NCBI GenBank assembly: GCA_021324115.1
Contig: JAJPJS010000008.1
Coordinates: 146,160 to 210,159 of the forward strand
Reading direction: 5' to 3'
From: Nitrososphaerota archaeon
GTDB taxonomy: Archaea > Thermoproteota > Nitrososphaeria > Conexivisphaerales > DTJL01
DNA length: 64,000 bases
Made by a program: the position numbers and the translations under genes. This document shows, piece after piece, positions 42,975 to 51,146 of the stretch (position 1 is the first letter of the stretch; every line of letters starts with the position of its first letter). The notes beneath the pieces are model-generated. The model made no database searches. It was not told the origin of the DNA and saw nothing but the letters and a program-made list of their open reading frames with translations.

Positions 42975-43917
42975 GATTCAAAGTCAGGATCGACTGGTTG
43001 CCCGGATCCTGCTTCTCTGCGGGATAGCAGAGCTGAAGCATTCTCACATATCTACCAAGGAACTGGCTGAGCTACTTCCAGACGTCTCAGAGGAATGGCT
43101 TTCCGAGAACTGGAGTTCGATAAACGAGCTTGGCTCCAGATACAGATTGAGTGATGGAATTGTGATTCCACTGTCTGAAGAGAGGCTTGTGTCAGATACA
43201 AATGCCCGTGAGCAGTCGATAAAAAACATATCACTAGCCCTCAGATTTCTGTCTCTGAGCGGAACTTCGGACATTTACAGTGCAGGCATAAGCGGCTCGA
43301 CTTCATATTTCACCCCGAAACCTTCTGACGACGTGGACCTGTTTTGCATAACAGCCACAAATGGAATGTGGTTTTTTCTTTTCCGTGCACTCCTGCTGGC
43401 AAGATTTTTCAGATTTCTATATTCTAAGGAACCCGAGATTACACTTGCACTCACAATGGACTACAAGTATGCAAGCGGTGAATTTTCGAGGCGGCATGAT
43501 GCCTTATTTGCAAGGGATGCACTGCAGGCCCTACAGATTTACGGCAGGGCAAACTACAAATCCCTGCTTTTAAAAGCCAGCTGGATTTCCAGGTTCTATC
43601 CCAAACTGTATTCGGATAAGCTGAACAAACTAGCAGAAAACGAAGATTCAATCAGCTTTCGAAGTCACACCAGAGGCAACACCCCCCTGAACCTTTTTTT
43701 GCGACTGCTCCTTGGAAATTATATCCGACTTAGGTCATGGAGTACTGACAGAAGGCTGGCCGCTCGAGGCAAATCTTATGCACGTTTCAGGATTCGTATG
43801 AACGTGGACCACCTCTTTTATGAGTCAATTCAATACCTCAAACTCAGGAGCATGTACTTCTCGCTCTTCAGCAAAGACAATCAGTCACCCACGGAGCACT
43901 TGAATCCTGGCCAGTAA
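42964..43917 (+). CDS. Nucleotidyltransferase-fold protein of unknown substrate
   Basis: A 317-residue protein with the polymerase-beta-type nucleotidyltransferase signature GIS GSTSYF followed after a short loop by DDVDLF (residues 108-127): GS at 111-112 and the two metal-binding Asp at 123 and 125. Residues 1-75 look like a helical or winged N-terminal region (ISTKELAELLPDVSEEWL). After the catalytic motif comes a hydrophobic Phe/Leu-rich stretch (FFLFRALLLARFFRFLY) and a long basic helical C terminus. It could nucleotidylate a sugar phosphate, lipid or protein. It lies between a GT2 and a GT-C gene in apparent operon; similar single proteins occur in surface-glycan loci, but the reaction is unknown. 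Confidence 0.7.
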   Translation: MCPEIQSQDRLVARILLLCGIAELKHSHISTKELAELLPDVSEEWLSENWSSINELGSRYRLSDGIVIPLSEERLVSDTNAREQSIKNISLALRFLSLSGTSDIYSAGISGSTSYFTPKPSDDVDLFCITATNGMWFFLFRALLLARFFRFLYSKEPEITLALTMDYKYASGEFSRRHDALFARDALQALQIYGRANYKSLLLKASWISRFYPKLYSDKLNKLAENEDSISFRSHTRGNTPLNLFLRLLLGNYIRLRSWSTDRRLAARGKSYARFRIRMNVDHLFYESIQYLKLRSMYFSLFSKDNQSPTEHLNPGQ

Positions 43918-43922
43918 GGTCG

Positions 43923-45326
43923 ATGTGGATCATGAGGTTCGTTAACAAACTGACAGCCTCCCTGCTCATTGCCCTGTTAATACGGGAAGTATTCTCGTTT
44001 TGGACAGGGCATCCGTTTGATTTTGAGCTTTGGGTAAGGGTGGGGTATGGGGTTGTCCATAATCTAGACCCGTACACGCCACTACCTCAGGTGACGGGTC
44101 TGTCATTCGCCAACCCCTACACCTCTCTTGCTCAGCCATCCATAGTATACTTCCCTCTGTGGCCACTGATTTGTGGTTCGATGTATCTGGTATACGGACT
44201 GGTGGGTGTCGGAGACAGATTTGCGTATTACTTTTTGCTGAAACAACCCATAATATTGGGGGACGTTATGCTCGGTTACGCCATCTACAGACTCGTTCTC
44301 AAATACGACGAAAGGAACGCACACTGGGTCCTCAGATTCTGGTTGTTCTCGCCCCTCACCATTCTCATATCTGGCGTTTGGGGCATGTTCGATTCACTCG
44401 CCATGTTGTTCAGTATTCTGGCAATTCTCACAGTCGGGTCCATCAAAAGAGGATTTTTCTCCTCAATCGCGTTTCTTATCAAGTCGATTCCGCTGATTTA
44501 CGTTCTTCCGCTCACTTTGAGGAGAACCACAAAACGCCTGGCCTTCCCCGTGGCAGCCCTGTCTGGGATCTTTGTGATCTTTGGACCTGCCCTTCTGCTT
44601 CACTGGTCCATTGGAGACATGCTGACCGCGATGTCTGCTTCAGCATCTCACACCCTAACCACATCCATGTCCTTTTGGGGTGTGATATACTACGTGCAGT
44701 TCGAGTTCCTTAAGGGCGGATTGCCATCTTACCTGAACAATGTACTAGGTTCGCTGTGGATCCCGGCCGTGGCCGTCATGATCTACCTCTCATGTAGGAG
44801 GTGGGGATTTGAATCTGACAGGTCTCTTATTCAGAGCATGCTCGCCTGCACTCTGGTTTTCCTTCTTTTCAGGACACAGGTCAACGAGCAGTACTCGATA
44901 TATCTGCTTTCTCTTCTTGCCATAGATGTGGCTATCTGGCACCCGATGCGGAAAAGGATGCTCTACTCCATTGTAGTGGTGGTTCTTGTATACCTCGTAA
45001 TGAATAACTATCTGCTGGTTCGTTTCATATCGCCAGTGGACCCGAACTACACCACGCTGGAAACTACGATCGACCATTCCATCGGCGCGGTTAGATTCTC
45101 ACTTCAGCTTGCAGCGGGCGTGGTCTTTTCTGTTCAGAATTTAATATTGCTGAAGGAGGTACTCACAGAGGCCCCTCTAGGGAACAAAACTTCATTACAA
45201 CAGTTTCAGAATGAAGAGGTCCACGAAACACAGAATACTTTCACTTCACCCCTTACGTCTTTGCATGCATTTGCAGGAAAAACTGTTATAAACCAAAATA
45301 CAAGATATACACCCATTGACCGATGA
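43923..45326 (+). CDS. Polytopic GT-C-like glycosyltransferase, paralogue of the 38,407 gene
   Basis: A 467-residue membrane protein with about ten helices and the same landmarks as the protein at 38,407: TGHPFDFELWVRVG in the first outer loop, LSFANPY, YYFLLKQPIILGDVMLGY, WGMFDSLAMLF and VNEQYSIYLLSLLAIDVAIW. Identity is high along the whole length, so this is a tandem-type duplication with four to five genes between the copies. It has a longer hydrophilic C-terminal tail. The predicted role is transfer from a dolichol/polyprenyl-phosphate sugar on the outer face. Its last codons overlap the start of the Cdc6 gene by 11 nt, although Cdc6 has its own promoter. Confidence 0.7.
   Translation: MWIMRFVNKLTASLLIALLIREVFSFWTGHPFDFELWVRVGYGVVHNLDPYTPLPQVTGLSFANPYTSLAQPSIVYFPLWPLICGSMYLVYGLVGVGDRFAYYFLLKQPIILGDVMLGYAIYRLVLKYDERNAHWVLRFWLFSPLTILISGVWGMFDSLAMLFSILAILTVGSIKRGFFSSIAFLIKSIPLIYVLPLTLRRTTKRLAFPVAALSGIFVIFGPALLLHWSIGDMLTAMSASASHTLTTSMSFWGVIYYVQFEFLKGGLPSYLNNVLGSLWIPAVAVMIYLSCRRWGFESDRSLIQSMLACTLVFLLFRTQVNEQYSIYLLSLLAIDVAIWHPMRKRMLYSIVVVVLVYLVMNNYLLVRFISPVDPNYTTLETTIDHSIGAVRFSLQLAAGVVFSVQNLILLKEVLTEAPLGNKTSLQQFQNEEVHETQNTFTSPLTSLHAFAGKTVINQNTRYTPIDR
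45286..45292 (+). promoter_or_regulatory. TATA box of the Orc1/Cdc6 gene
   Basis: TTATAAA lies inside the end of the GT-C gene, centred 27 nt before the TTG at 45,316, predicting a leaderless mRNA. No repeated origin-recognition-box-like motif was seen nearby. Confidence 0.6.
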
Positions 45327-46473
45327 CCTGATCTGGGACGAAAGGGCACTCATGCCAGACTACGTGCCTATGGAAACTCCCGGCAGGCAGGAGGAGCTGC
45401 AAAGGATTCACCATACATTCTCTGCGATATTCATCGATCCAACACTTGCACCAGTAGCCATGGTCGTAGGACCGGTCGGCTGTGGCAAAACCATGACCGT
45501 CAAGAAGGCATCTCAGACTCTTTGCGAAGAGGCGCGCCTCTCCGGTGTCTACATGGCCTCAACTTATGTCAACTGTCGGATAGACAGGTCCCCCGCATCG
45601 ATCCTCAATCGGGTGACGCACTCCCTTTCCCTTCAATTTCCCAGGCGTGGGTTCGAGATACAGGAAACCCTTGATTTCATACATCAAAACCTTGTTTCCT
45701 CCCGGTCAAAACTACTGCTTATATTGGATGAAGTTGATTCACTCTCCCATCCGGGAGACGAGAATCTCCTCTATGCGCTACTGAGAATGGGTGAGGTGTG
45801 GGGAAGCTCACCCGTGGCCCTTTTACTCGCAGCAAAGGATGTATCATTCATCTGGGGACTTGATGAAAGCGTAAGGAGTTCGTTGAGGAGGCAAACGATC
45901 AGGCTGGAGCCGTACACAGCTCAACAGCTCGTGAAGATACTTGAAGCAAGGGCGAAAGAAGCTCTCGCCAAAGATGCATTAAACCCGGATGCCTGTGAAC
46001 TCATAGCCGAAATGGCCGGGCAGTATGGTGATGCAAGGTATGCGATAGAACTTCTGTACCGGTCTGCGGTGGTGGCCAGGGAGAGGGGTGCGGTCAGGAT
46101 TTATGCACCGGATGTGTTAGAGGCGAGAAACTCCCTTCCTCCTCAGGTTGGCCTGCAGGAGCTTGAATACCTGACCTTACACGAGCGAATAATTCTCATT
46201 GCCACCGCGAAACTGCTTCAGAGTTCATCGAAAGCGTTTGTCTCAACTGGCGAGCTGGAGGCCGAATATAGAAGCATCTGTGCCGCTTCGAAGGTCAAAC
46301 CCCATGGGCATACTACCGTATGGATCACTATAAACGAGATGAAATCTAAGGGTCTCCTGCTGACTTCGCAATCAGGAAGGGGCCGACGAGGCAGGACCAC
46401 GATGGTGGGTCTGAACGTGCCCCCAAGAGAGGTGATGCGAAGGGCTGCCCTCCTCGCGAAACCTGGAACTTAA
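45316..46473 (+). CDS. Orc1/Cdc6-type AAA+ replication initiator
   Basis: A 385-residue AAA+ ATPase. Walker A is GPVGCGKTMTVKK (residues about 53-65), Walker B is LLLILDEVDSL, sensor-1 and Arg-finger regions follow (SSLRRQTIRLEPYTAQQL), then the lid domain and a C-terminal winged helix (about residues 285-370, with GRGRRGRTTMVGL as the basic wing). This order and length fit archaeal Orc1/Cdc6 proteins, which bind origins and load MCM. It could be a secondary paralogue rather than the primary initiator, since no origin repeats are visible beside it. TTG start, leaderless. Confidence 0.88.
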   Translation: MTDDLIWDERALMPDYVPMETPGRQEELQRIHHTFSAIFIDPTLAPVAMVVGPVGCGKTMTVKKASQTLCEEARLSGVYMASTYVNCRIDRSPASILNRVTHSLSLQFPRRGFEIQETLDFIHQNLVSSRSKLLLILDEVDSLSHPGDENLLYALLRMGEVWGSSPVALLLAAKDVSFIWGLDESVRSSLRRQTIRLEPYTAQQLVKILEARAKEALAKDALNPDACELIAEMAGQYGDARYAIELLYRSAVVARERGAVRIYAPDVLEARNSLPPQVGLQELEYLTLHERIILIATAKLLQSSSKAFVSTGELEAEYRSICAASKVKPHGHTTVWITINEMKSKGLLLTSQSGRGRRGRTTMVGLNVPPREVMRRAALLAKPGT

Positions 46474-46753
46474 CGACGTTCTCGGCTCTAGAGGACGCCT
46501 GAAGATTATGTTCCTGCTTTTCAGCCTGAACGAGGTCAATATAACTTCCCTTGCAACCAAGGCGGGTCTAAACCACACATCAGCCGCCAGGCATCTTTCA
46601 AAATTGGTATCTTCGGGGCTCGTGACTGAAAGGCGGTTTGGTAGGGTCAGGATTTTCTCCCTTAACGAAAATAGCCCCCAGATCCAGCCCTTGAGAAGGT
46701 TATACTTCGACCTTCTCCACACCCACAAGATCGATGGATTCGCATACACCTGA
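46463..46753 (+). CDS. ArsR-like winged-helix protein with probable non-canonical CTG start
   Basis: A small winged-helix protein. The ATG at 46,508 gives 81 residues, but 15 codons upstream in the same frame encode ELNDVLGSRGRLKI, the typical first helix of this wHTH class, with no ATG, GTG or TTG before the next in-frame stop. The domain therefore seems to start at CTG 46,463 (overlapping the Cdc6 end by 11 nt), or to be joined to Cdc6 by a frameshift. The recognition region is ITSLATKAGLNHTSAARHLSKLV and the wing VTERRFGRVRIFSL. It is probably co-transcribed with Cdc6. Targets are unknown. Confidence 0.7.
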   Translation: MELNDVLGSRGRLKIMFLLFSLNEVNITSLATKAGLNHTSAARHLSKLVSSGLVTERRFGRVRIFSLNENSPQIQPLRRLYFDLLHTHKIDGFAYT

Positions 46754-46766
46754 GTCTGTTTCAAAT

Positions 46767-47474
46767 TTAAACGAAAACAAGTGTAGTGCCTATTGCATAA
46801 AGAATCCCTGACGCCACCGCGGCCACCAGCGTGGTTTCTACCGCACTTCTGAGGGTCCTGCCTACGAGCTTTCCTTTCCACGCCCCTGCAAAGAAGACGA
46901 AAATGAGCGATACCACGACCGAGGCCTCGACGGCCAGCACCCTGTCCAATGTGAGGAAGTAGGGGACCAGAGGAACAAAGGAGCCAATCAGAAATCCGGC
47001 GCCGATTACAGCAGCCACCCTGTAGGGATTTTTGAGCTGGTCGGAATGCAGATGCAACTCATGCAGTAGCATATCCCTCAGCCATTCTTGCTTATTTTCT
47101 GATATTTTGTCCACCACGTTTTGAGACTGATCTTTCGTCAATCCCTTCTTCATATAAAAGTCAACAAGCTCCCCCTTTTCCTCTTCAGGCTCGACCTCAA
47201 TTTCATGCTTTTCTCTCTCCGAATCGGCCCTGAACAGTTCGAGCTCTGACCTTGCTTTCAAGAGCCCGCCAAAGAACATGGATATCGTGCCCGCAAGCAT
47301 GCCAGCTATACCGGCTATTCTGAGAATCGATATGGCTGAAGCGGCCCCGGCAAATCCTGTAAGAAATGCGAGATTGGTCACCAACCCGTCGGACAGGCCG
47401 AGAGCTAGGTCGCTGACGAAGTCCCTTCCCTTGATGTGTGGGTGTATCTCTCCACGGGTACCTTCCAAGGTCAT
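46767..47474 (-). CDS. VIT-family (CCC1-like) iron/manganese transporter
   Basis: A 235-residue protein with five predicted helices: helix 1 begins LALGLSDGLVTNLAFLTGFAG, the Asp/Gly signature of VIT1/CCC1 transporters; helix 2 ends in GGLLKARSELELF. A cytoplasmic Glu-rich metal-binding region (VEPEEEKGEL, then LHELHL) follows, and then three more helices. It would export or detoxify Fe2+/Mn2+ in exchange for protons. It is convergent with the winged-helix gene (13-nt gap). The start is ATG at 47,474; a CTTAAAT element near 47,540 on the minus strand may be its promoter. Confidence 0.88.
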   Translation of the reverse strand: MTLEGTRGEIHPHIKGRDFVSDLALGLSDGLVTNLAFLTGFAGAASAISILRIAGIAGMLAGTISMFFGGLLKARSELELFRADSEREKHEIEVEPEEEKGELVDFYMKKGLTKDQSQNVVDKISENKQEWLRDMLLHELHLHSDQLKNPYRVAAVIGAGFLIGSFVPLVPYFLTLDRVLAVEASVVVSLIFVFFAGAWKGKLVGRTLRSAVETTLVAAVASGILYAIGTTLVFV

Positions 47475-47619
47475 GCTGAATGTCTGCTACGGGTTGATAG
47501 GTGTTTCCATCATTTGTCCAACCAAGCCGAAGTTTCCCATTTAAGGCGAAGAGCCATCCAACTTCGTGTCTGTTCCGATGGAGATGGGCTTCAGACAGTT
47601 GAATTCAGACTTCATCATG

Positions 47620-47628
47620 TATATATTC
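47620..47628 (+). promoter_or_regulatory. TATA box of the PaaK-like gene
   Basis: TATATATTC predicts a transcript start near 47,651, after the TTG at 47,642 and just before the ATG at 47,657, supporting the ATG. Confidence 0.5.
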
Positions 47629-47656
47629 AAACTCCTACATTTTGGACAAGTTAACC

Positions 47657-49012
47657 ATGCTGATTCGCGCCTTCTACTACGGCCTTACAGATGGATTCGA
47701 CTACGTTGACCCATCAATTCTGGACGAGAAAGTTGGTAGCCGCCTTCACGACATGGCCGTATTTGCTTCGAGTACCATTGCGTTGTGGAGGGATGTCTTC
47801 AAAGCTTCAGGACTCGATCCTGAGCGTATTAAATCTCCTGAAGCTCTTTGCCAGCTTCCTTTTTCTTCGAAAAAGGACCTACTTGCCAAACCACTTGAGG
47901 AAAGGCTGGGAATCCCCGCATCCGAATGCGTCGTGATGTCAACCTCTGGCACAACAGGGGGACCCATGCCTGTCTTTTACTCGAAGAAATTTTTCGACTA
48001 CATGGCTGGAGTGATCAGATTCCGAATAAGAAGGATGCAGGGCTGTCCTTCTCACCTGAAATCTGCGACGATAACTTACGACGCAAATGCCCGTCTTGCG
48101 AACGATCCTAATAACAGGCCTTTGGCGGTCAGGCGAAGCAATGCGATGGGTTTGTTAACACCGCTGGCAAGCCCACTCTACGACAGACTTACCAAAAGAT
48201 TCTACATAGCCACAGGAGTTCAGGATATCATGACGGGCCTTATAGAGTTTGGTCCAGGGAGGATTTCCGGTTCACCCGCTTACATGCGAATGATAGCGGA
48301 TGCCTCTAGGACAGACCCCTCGATAGAGTTCAACCTTCATTCTATAATCTCTATCGGGGAACCCCTGGATGAGCCAACGAGGCGCTATCTGGAGACTAGT
48401 TTGGACTGTGATGTGTTTGACGGCTACGGTTCGAACGAAACAGGCATTGTTGCCGTGGAATGCAAGCATAAGTCTGGTCTTCACATAATGACGGACTCGG
48501 TCATAGTCGAAGTTCTACGTGATGGGGAGCCGGTGAAGAAAGGGGAGGAGGGGGACGTTTTTGTCACCACATTGAAAAACAGAGCGATGCCCCTATTCAG
48601 ATACGATATGGGCGACAGAGCCGTGCTTGGAGGTTCAGGTTGCGCCTGCGGAAGAAAAACCGCAGTACTCAAATCCATTGAAGGAAGAAGGCTTGACTAT
48701 GTCATGGCAGGTGATGGGAGAATGGTGTCCCCTCGCAGGATATCTAGCATCATACATTCGATTGATTGTGCCCCTAAATGCCAACTCGTCGAGCTCGAAA
48801 GATTCCGTTTCCAACTTCGTATTTTTGATGAAGGGAATCCGAAGGAGCTCGTTGATGCCCTTGCCAGGGAACTAGGAGATGTTACAATATCTGTATCTCT
48901 GGAGAAGCCTGATGTTCTCAAGGCAAAGTTCAGACCGGTAATTTCTCGTCTTTCATTGCTTGTCGATAGCAGGTGGACGAAACCGGTCAAGCAGCTCCAG
49001 GCCGCAGCCTAA
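47657..49012 (+). CDS. Phenylacetate-CoA ligase (PaaK)-like adenylate-forming enzyme
   Basis: A 451-residue adenylating enzyme of the PaaK/CapK class. The P-loop is STSGTTGGPMP (near residues 100-110), the A5-type motif FDGYGSNETG, the ribose-binding LFRYDMGDRAVL and a Cys-rich CGC-type loop (GGSGCACGRK) follow, and the C-terminal domain has the hinge at GRRLDYV. It would activate an aryl or acyl carboxylate as the adenylate, then transfer it to CoA or to an amine. The length is slightly above that of typical PaaK. Neighbours (VIT transporter, MoaC) do not reveal the substrate; members with this Cys-rich loop also occur in polysaccharide loci. Confidence 0.83.
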   Translation: MLIRAFYYGLTDGFDYVDPSILDEKVGSRLHDMAVFASSTIALWRDVFKASGLDPERIKSPEALCQLPFSSKKDLLAKPLEERLGIPASECVVMSTSGTTGGPMPVFYSKKFFDYMAGVIRFRIRRMQGCPSHLKSATITYDANARLANDPNNRPLAVRRSNAMGLLTPLASPLYDRLTKRFYIATGVQDIMTGLIEFGPGRISGSPAYMRMIADASRTDPSIEFNLHSIISIGEPLDEPTRRYLETSLDCDVFDGYGSNETGIVAVECKHKSGLHIMTDSVIVEVLRDGEPVKKGEEGDVFVTTLKNRAMPLFRYDMGDRAVLGGSGCACGRKTAVLKSIEGRRLDYVMAGDGRMVSPRRISSIIHSIDCAPKCQLVELERFRFQLRIFDEGNPKELVDALARELGDVTISVSLEKPDVLKAKFRPVISRLSLLVDSRWTKPVKQLQAAA

Positions 49013-49067
49013 ACCCATTGAGTTCAGCCGAAAAGTAAGCTCATCTGCACGAACGTTATGAATTCAG

Positions 49068-49550
49068 GTGGATATTCCTTTTAACCAGCATCTACCAAGT
49101 CAACCGACCGGAATGGCCAGGATGGTAGATATATCCTCCAAGGAAACCGTGAGGAGGGAAGCGACTGCGGAAGGTTTCATTAGACTGCAACCAGATACAA
49201 TTTCGGCAATACGAAAGGGTTCGCTTGAAAAGGGAAATCCCATAGAAATATCAAAGGTTGCCGGAATCATGGCGGCCAAAAGGACCCCGGATATTGTTCC
49301 TCTCTGTCACAATATACAGATAGAATCCGTCGAAATCGAAGTGGAGGTGGAAAAGGAAGGTGTTAGAATAAGGAGCAGGGTTGTGGGCATCGCCAAGACC
49401 GGTGTCGAAATGGAGGCACTTACTGCAACTTCCGCTTCGCTTCTTGCCTTCTGGGACGTGGTCAAGAAGTTTGAAAAGGATGAAGACGGACAGTATCCAA
49501 ATACCGAAATAAGTTCTGTACGAGTGCTGAAAAAGGTGAAGGCAAGATGA
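49068..49550 (+). CDS. moaC: Cyclic pyranopterin monophosphate synthase
   Basis: A 160-residue MoaC. Signature segments: ARMVDISSKETVRREATAEG, PDIVPLCHNIQI (active-site Cys-His) and KTGVEMEALTATSASLLA. It converts the MoaA product to cyclic pyranopterin monophosphate in molybdopterin synthesis. It ends in ATGA shared with moaB. The start GTG at 49,068 gives a normal family length. Confidence 0.95.
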   Translation: MDIPFNQHLPSQPTGMARMVDISSKETVRREATAEGFIRLQPDTISAIRKGSLEKGNPIEISKVAGIMAAKRTPDIVPLCHNIQIESVEIEVEVEKEGVRIRSRVVGIAKTGVEMEALTATSASLLAFWDVVKKFEKDEDGQYPNTEISSVRVLKKVKAR

Positions 49551-50071
49551 AATCTCACGAGAAGCACCGATTGAAAGCGAGGAGCAAACTGAGGATTGCA
49601 GTCATCACCGTGTCAACCTCCAGGTATTATGCCGCGAGCGAGGATAGGGGGATCAAGGACGAGTCGGGCGACCTGATATGCAGGCTCGCAAGAAAGGCGG
49701 GTCATGTGATCATATACCGCTCACTCGTTTCTGATTTCAAGCCTGACATACGTCTGAAGACCCTCGAAGCTATGAAATTCCAGGTGGACGCGATCGTATT
49801 GACTGGTGGAACTGGCGTGTCCCCCACCGATGTCACCATAGAGGCGTTACAACCCATGCTCGACAAGGAGTTACCCGGATTCGGAGAAGCGTTCAGGTCG
49901 GAAAGCAAGAAGCAGGTGGGTTATGCTTCAATGCTGTCACGTGCACTCCTCGGAACGATGAACACCGTCGTAATCGCATGCCTGCCGGGTTCACCCGATG
50001 GAGTTGAACTGGGGATGAAAATACTGCTTCCGGAACTGCCACACATCGTTTCAATCGCTAGTGGAAGCTAG
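49547..50071 (+). CDS. moaB: Molybdenum cofactor biosynthesis protein MoaB/MogA family
   Basis: A 174-residue MoaB-type molybdopterin adenylyltransferase-like protein: AVITVSTSRYYAASEDRGI, VDAIVLTGGTGVSPTDVTIEAL and GTMNTVVIACLPGSPDGVELGM are the family strands, including the MPT-binding TGGTG loop and the PGSP motif. It has a basic N-terminal extension. It is translationally coupled to moaC (ATGA). The last 21 bases overlap the convergent Cys-rich gene. Confidence 0.93.
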   Translation: MKSHEKHRLKARSKLRIAVITVSTSRYYAASEDRGIKDESGDLICRLARKAGHVIIYRSLVSDFKPDIRLKTLEAMKFQVDAIVLTGGTGVSPTDVTIEALQPMLDKELPGFGEAFRSESKKQVGYASMLSRALLGTMNTVVIACLPGSPDGVELGMKILLPELPHIVSIASGS

Positions 50072-50404
50072 CAGCTTTCTCCATGATTCCTGGTAGGCTC
50101 TGAGTCCCCTTTTCATACATGAGTCGCAGATGCATCGACCACATCTTTCGATCGAACACGATACGTGGTACCTGCAGTCAGTGCAGGACATCGTCTCGCC
50201 GCACACGAAGCATCTGAATTTGAATTCGATCTCATCATTCAGCTGACTTCTCAGTGCCATTTTGAGCTCTACAAGGTCTGCATTCCTCTTGACCCTGAAT
50301 CCTGTTTTGGTGTCATACTCCAGCCCCGAGGACATCAATTTCCTGAACCCCTCCGATCCGACACGAGGAAGTCTGAAGTCTCCCTCGAGTGGTATCTCTA
50401 ACAT
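50051..50404 (-). CDS. Cysteine-rich zinc-binding-like protein of unknown function
   Basis: A 117-residue protein. Residues 1-60 are a helical region with conserved-looking LVELKMALRSQL. Residues 63-98 hold nine Cys and one His in RCFVCGETMSCTDCRYHVSC and ERCGRCICDSCMKRG, two zinc-ribbon or RING-like knuckles. It begins 1 nt after the ecfT stop and is the last gene of the ECF operon. I do not recognise a named family. It is not an ECF substrate-binding subunit, because it has no membrane helix. Confidence 0.7.
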   Translation of the reverse strand: MLEIPLEGDFRLPRVGSEGFRKLMSSGLEYDTKTGFRVKRNADLVELKMALRSQLNDEIEFKFRCFVCGETMSCTDCRYHVSCSIERCGRCICDSCMKRGLRAYQESWRKLLASTSD

Positions 50405-50405
50405 A

Positions 50406-51146
50406 TCAGATCACGTAAATGTACAACCATATAAGCAGTGCACCTCCTGGAATGATCAGTGATAACGCCGCCCAGTCGTTTATCTTCAGTCTGAGGACAT
50501 CCATCGATGTCGGCTTTTTGACGGCGCCATATCCCCTGCTCTCCATCGCCTCAGCCAGCTCTCCGCTTCTCACCAGCGAATTCACAATAAGCGGAATAAG
50601 AACGGGGACCAAATTTCTGATTCTTTTTATCGGGCCTCCCCTATCCAGTTCGAGTCCCCTGGATTTCTGCGCATCGATTATCTGGGTAAGGTCCATGAGA
50701 AGAACCGGAACGAACCTTATCGAAGTTGCGAACGCAAAAACGAAGTCACGAGGCATCCTGAACCACCTAAGAACATATTCAAGTTCGTCGGGCGAGGTTG
50801 TGACGAAGAACAGCGAAGTCGACGCCACGATTTCGAGAAACCTTACCGCGAGAACAATCGATTCAACCACCGTGCCCCCGGCGAGTAGATTGATAGCCAC
50901 CACGAATACTCCGAACGTGATGGAAAGGGCGACCACCCTCATCAGCCTCTTCAATGATTTGGCCAGAGTGGCCGGGACTGCCACAAGCACAAATGTTATG
51001 ATTTCCTGATAGAAGTTGAACCCGAGCAGTGCAAGCGCGAACAGGACGATCGATAGTAGCATCTTCACCCTGGGGTCGAGTCTGTGTATGACGGTTGTCT
51101 TGTATCTGAATTTGAGCCCTTCATAGATCGCCTTGGCCATATCCAC
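50406..51146 (-). CDS. ecfT: Energy-coupling factor transporter transmembrane subunit
   Basis: A 246-residue EcfT: an N-terminal soluble part with RLDPRVKMLLSIVLF, five predicted helices, and the two coupling motifs near the C-terminal half, QKSRGLEL and AMESRGYG (each with the x-Arg-Gly that grips the ATPases). It transduces ATP hydrolysis to a substrate-binding S component. Its 5' end abuts the downstream-encoded ATPase gene. No S component is encoded in the window, so it may serve several S components elsewhere (group II style). Confidence 0.9.
   Translation of the reverse strand: MDMAKAIYEGLKFRYKTTVIHRLDPRVKMLLSIVLFALALLGFNFYQEIITFVLVAVPATLAKSLKRLMRVVALSITFGVFVVAINLLAGGTVVESIVLAVRFLEIVASTSLFFVTTSPDELEYVLRWFRMPRDFVFAFATSIRFVPVLLMDLTQIIDAQKSRGLELDRGGPIKRIRNLVPVLIPLIVNSLVRSGELAEAMESRGYGAVKKPTSMDVLRLKINDWAALSLIIPGGALLIWLYIYVI

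Noticed and set aside
44159-44713. Open frame of 184 codons on the plus strand
   Set aside because: Out-of-frame shadow of the GT-C-like gene at 43,923, which carries the paralogous motifs.
45200-45316. Replication origin beside Orc1/Cdc6
   Set aside because: No repeated origin-recognition-box-like sequences or AT-rich unwinding region were visible; the upstream region is coding.
46372-46881. Minus-strand frame of 169 codons between Cdc6 and the VIT transporter
   Set aside because: It overlaps the Cdc6 end, the winged-helix gene and the VIT gene end, all of which have clear family motifs.
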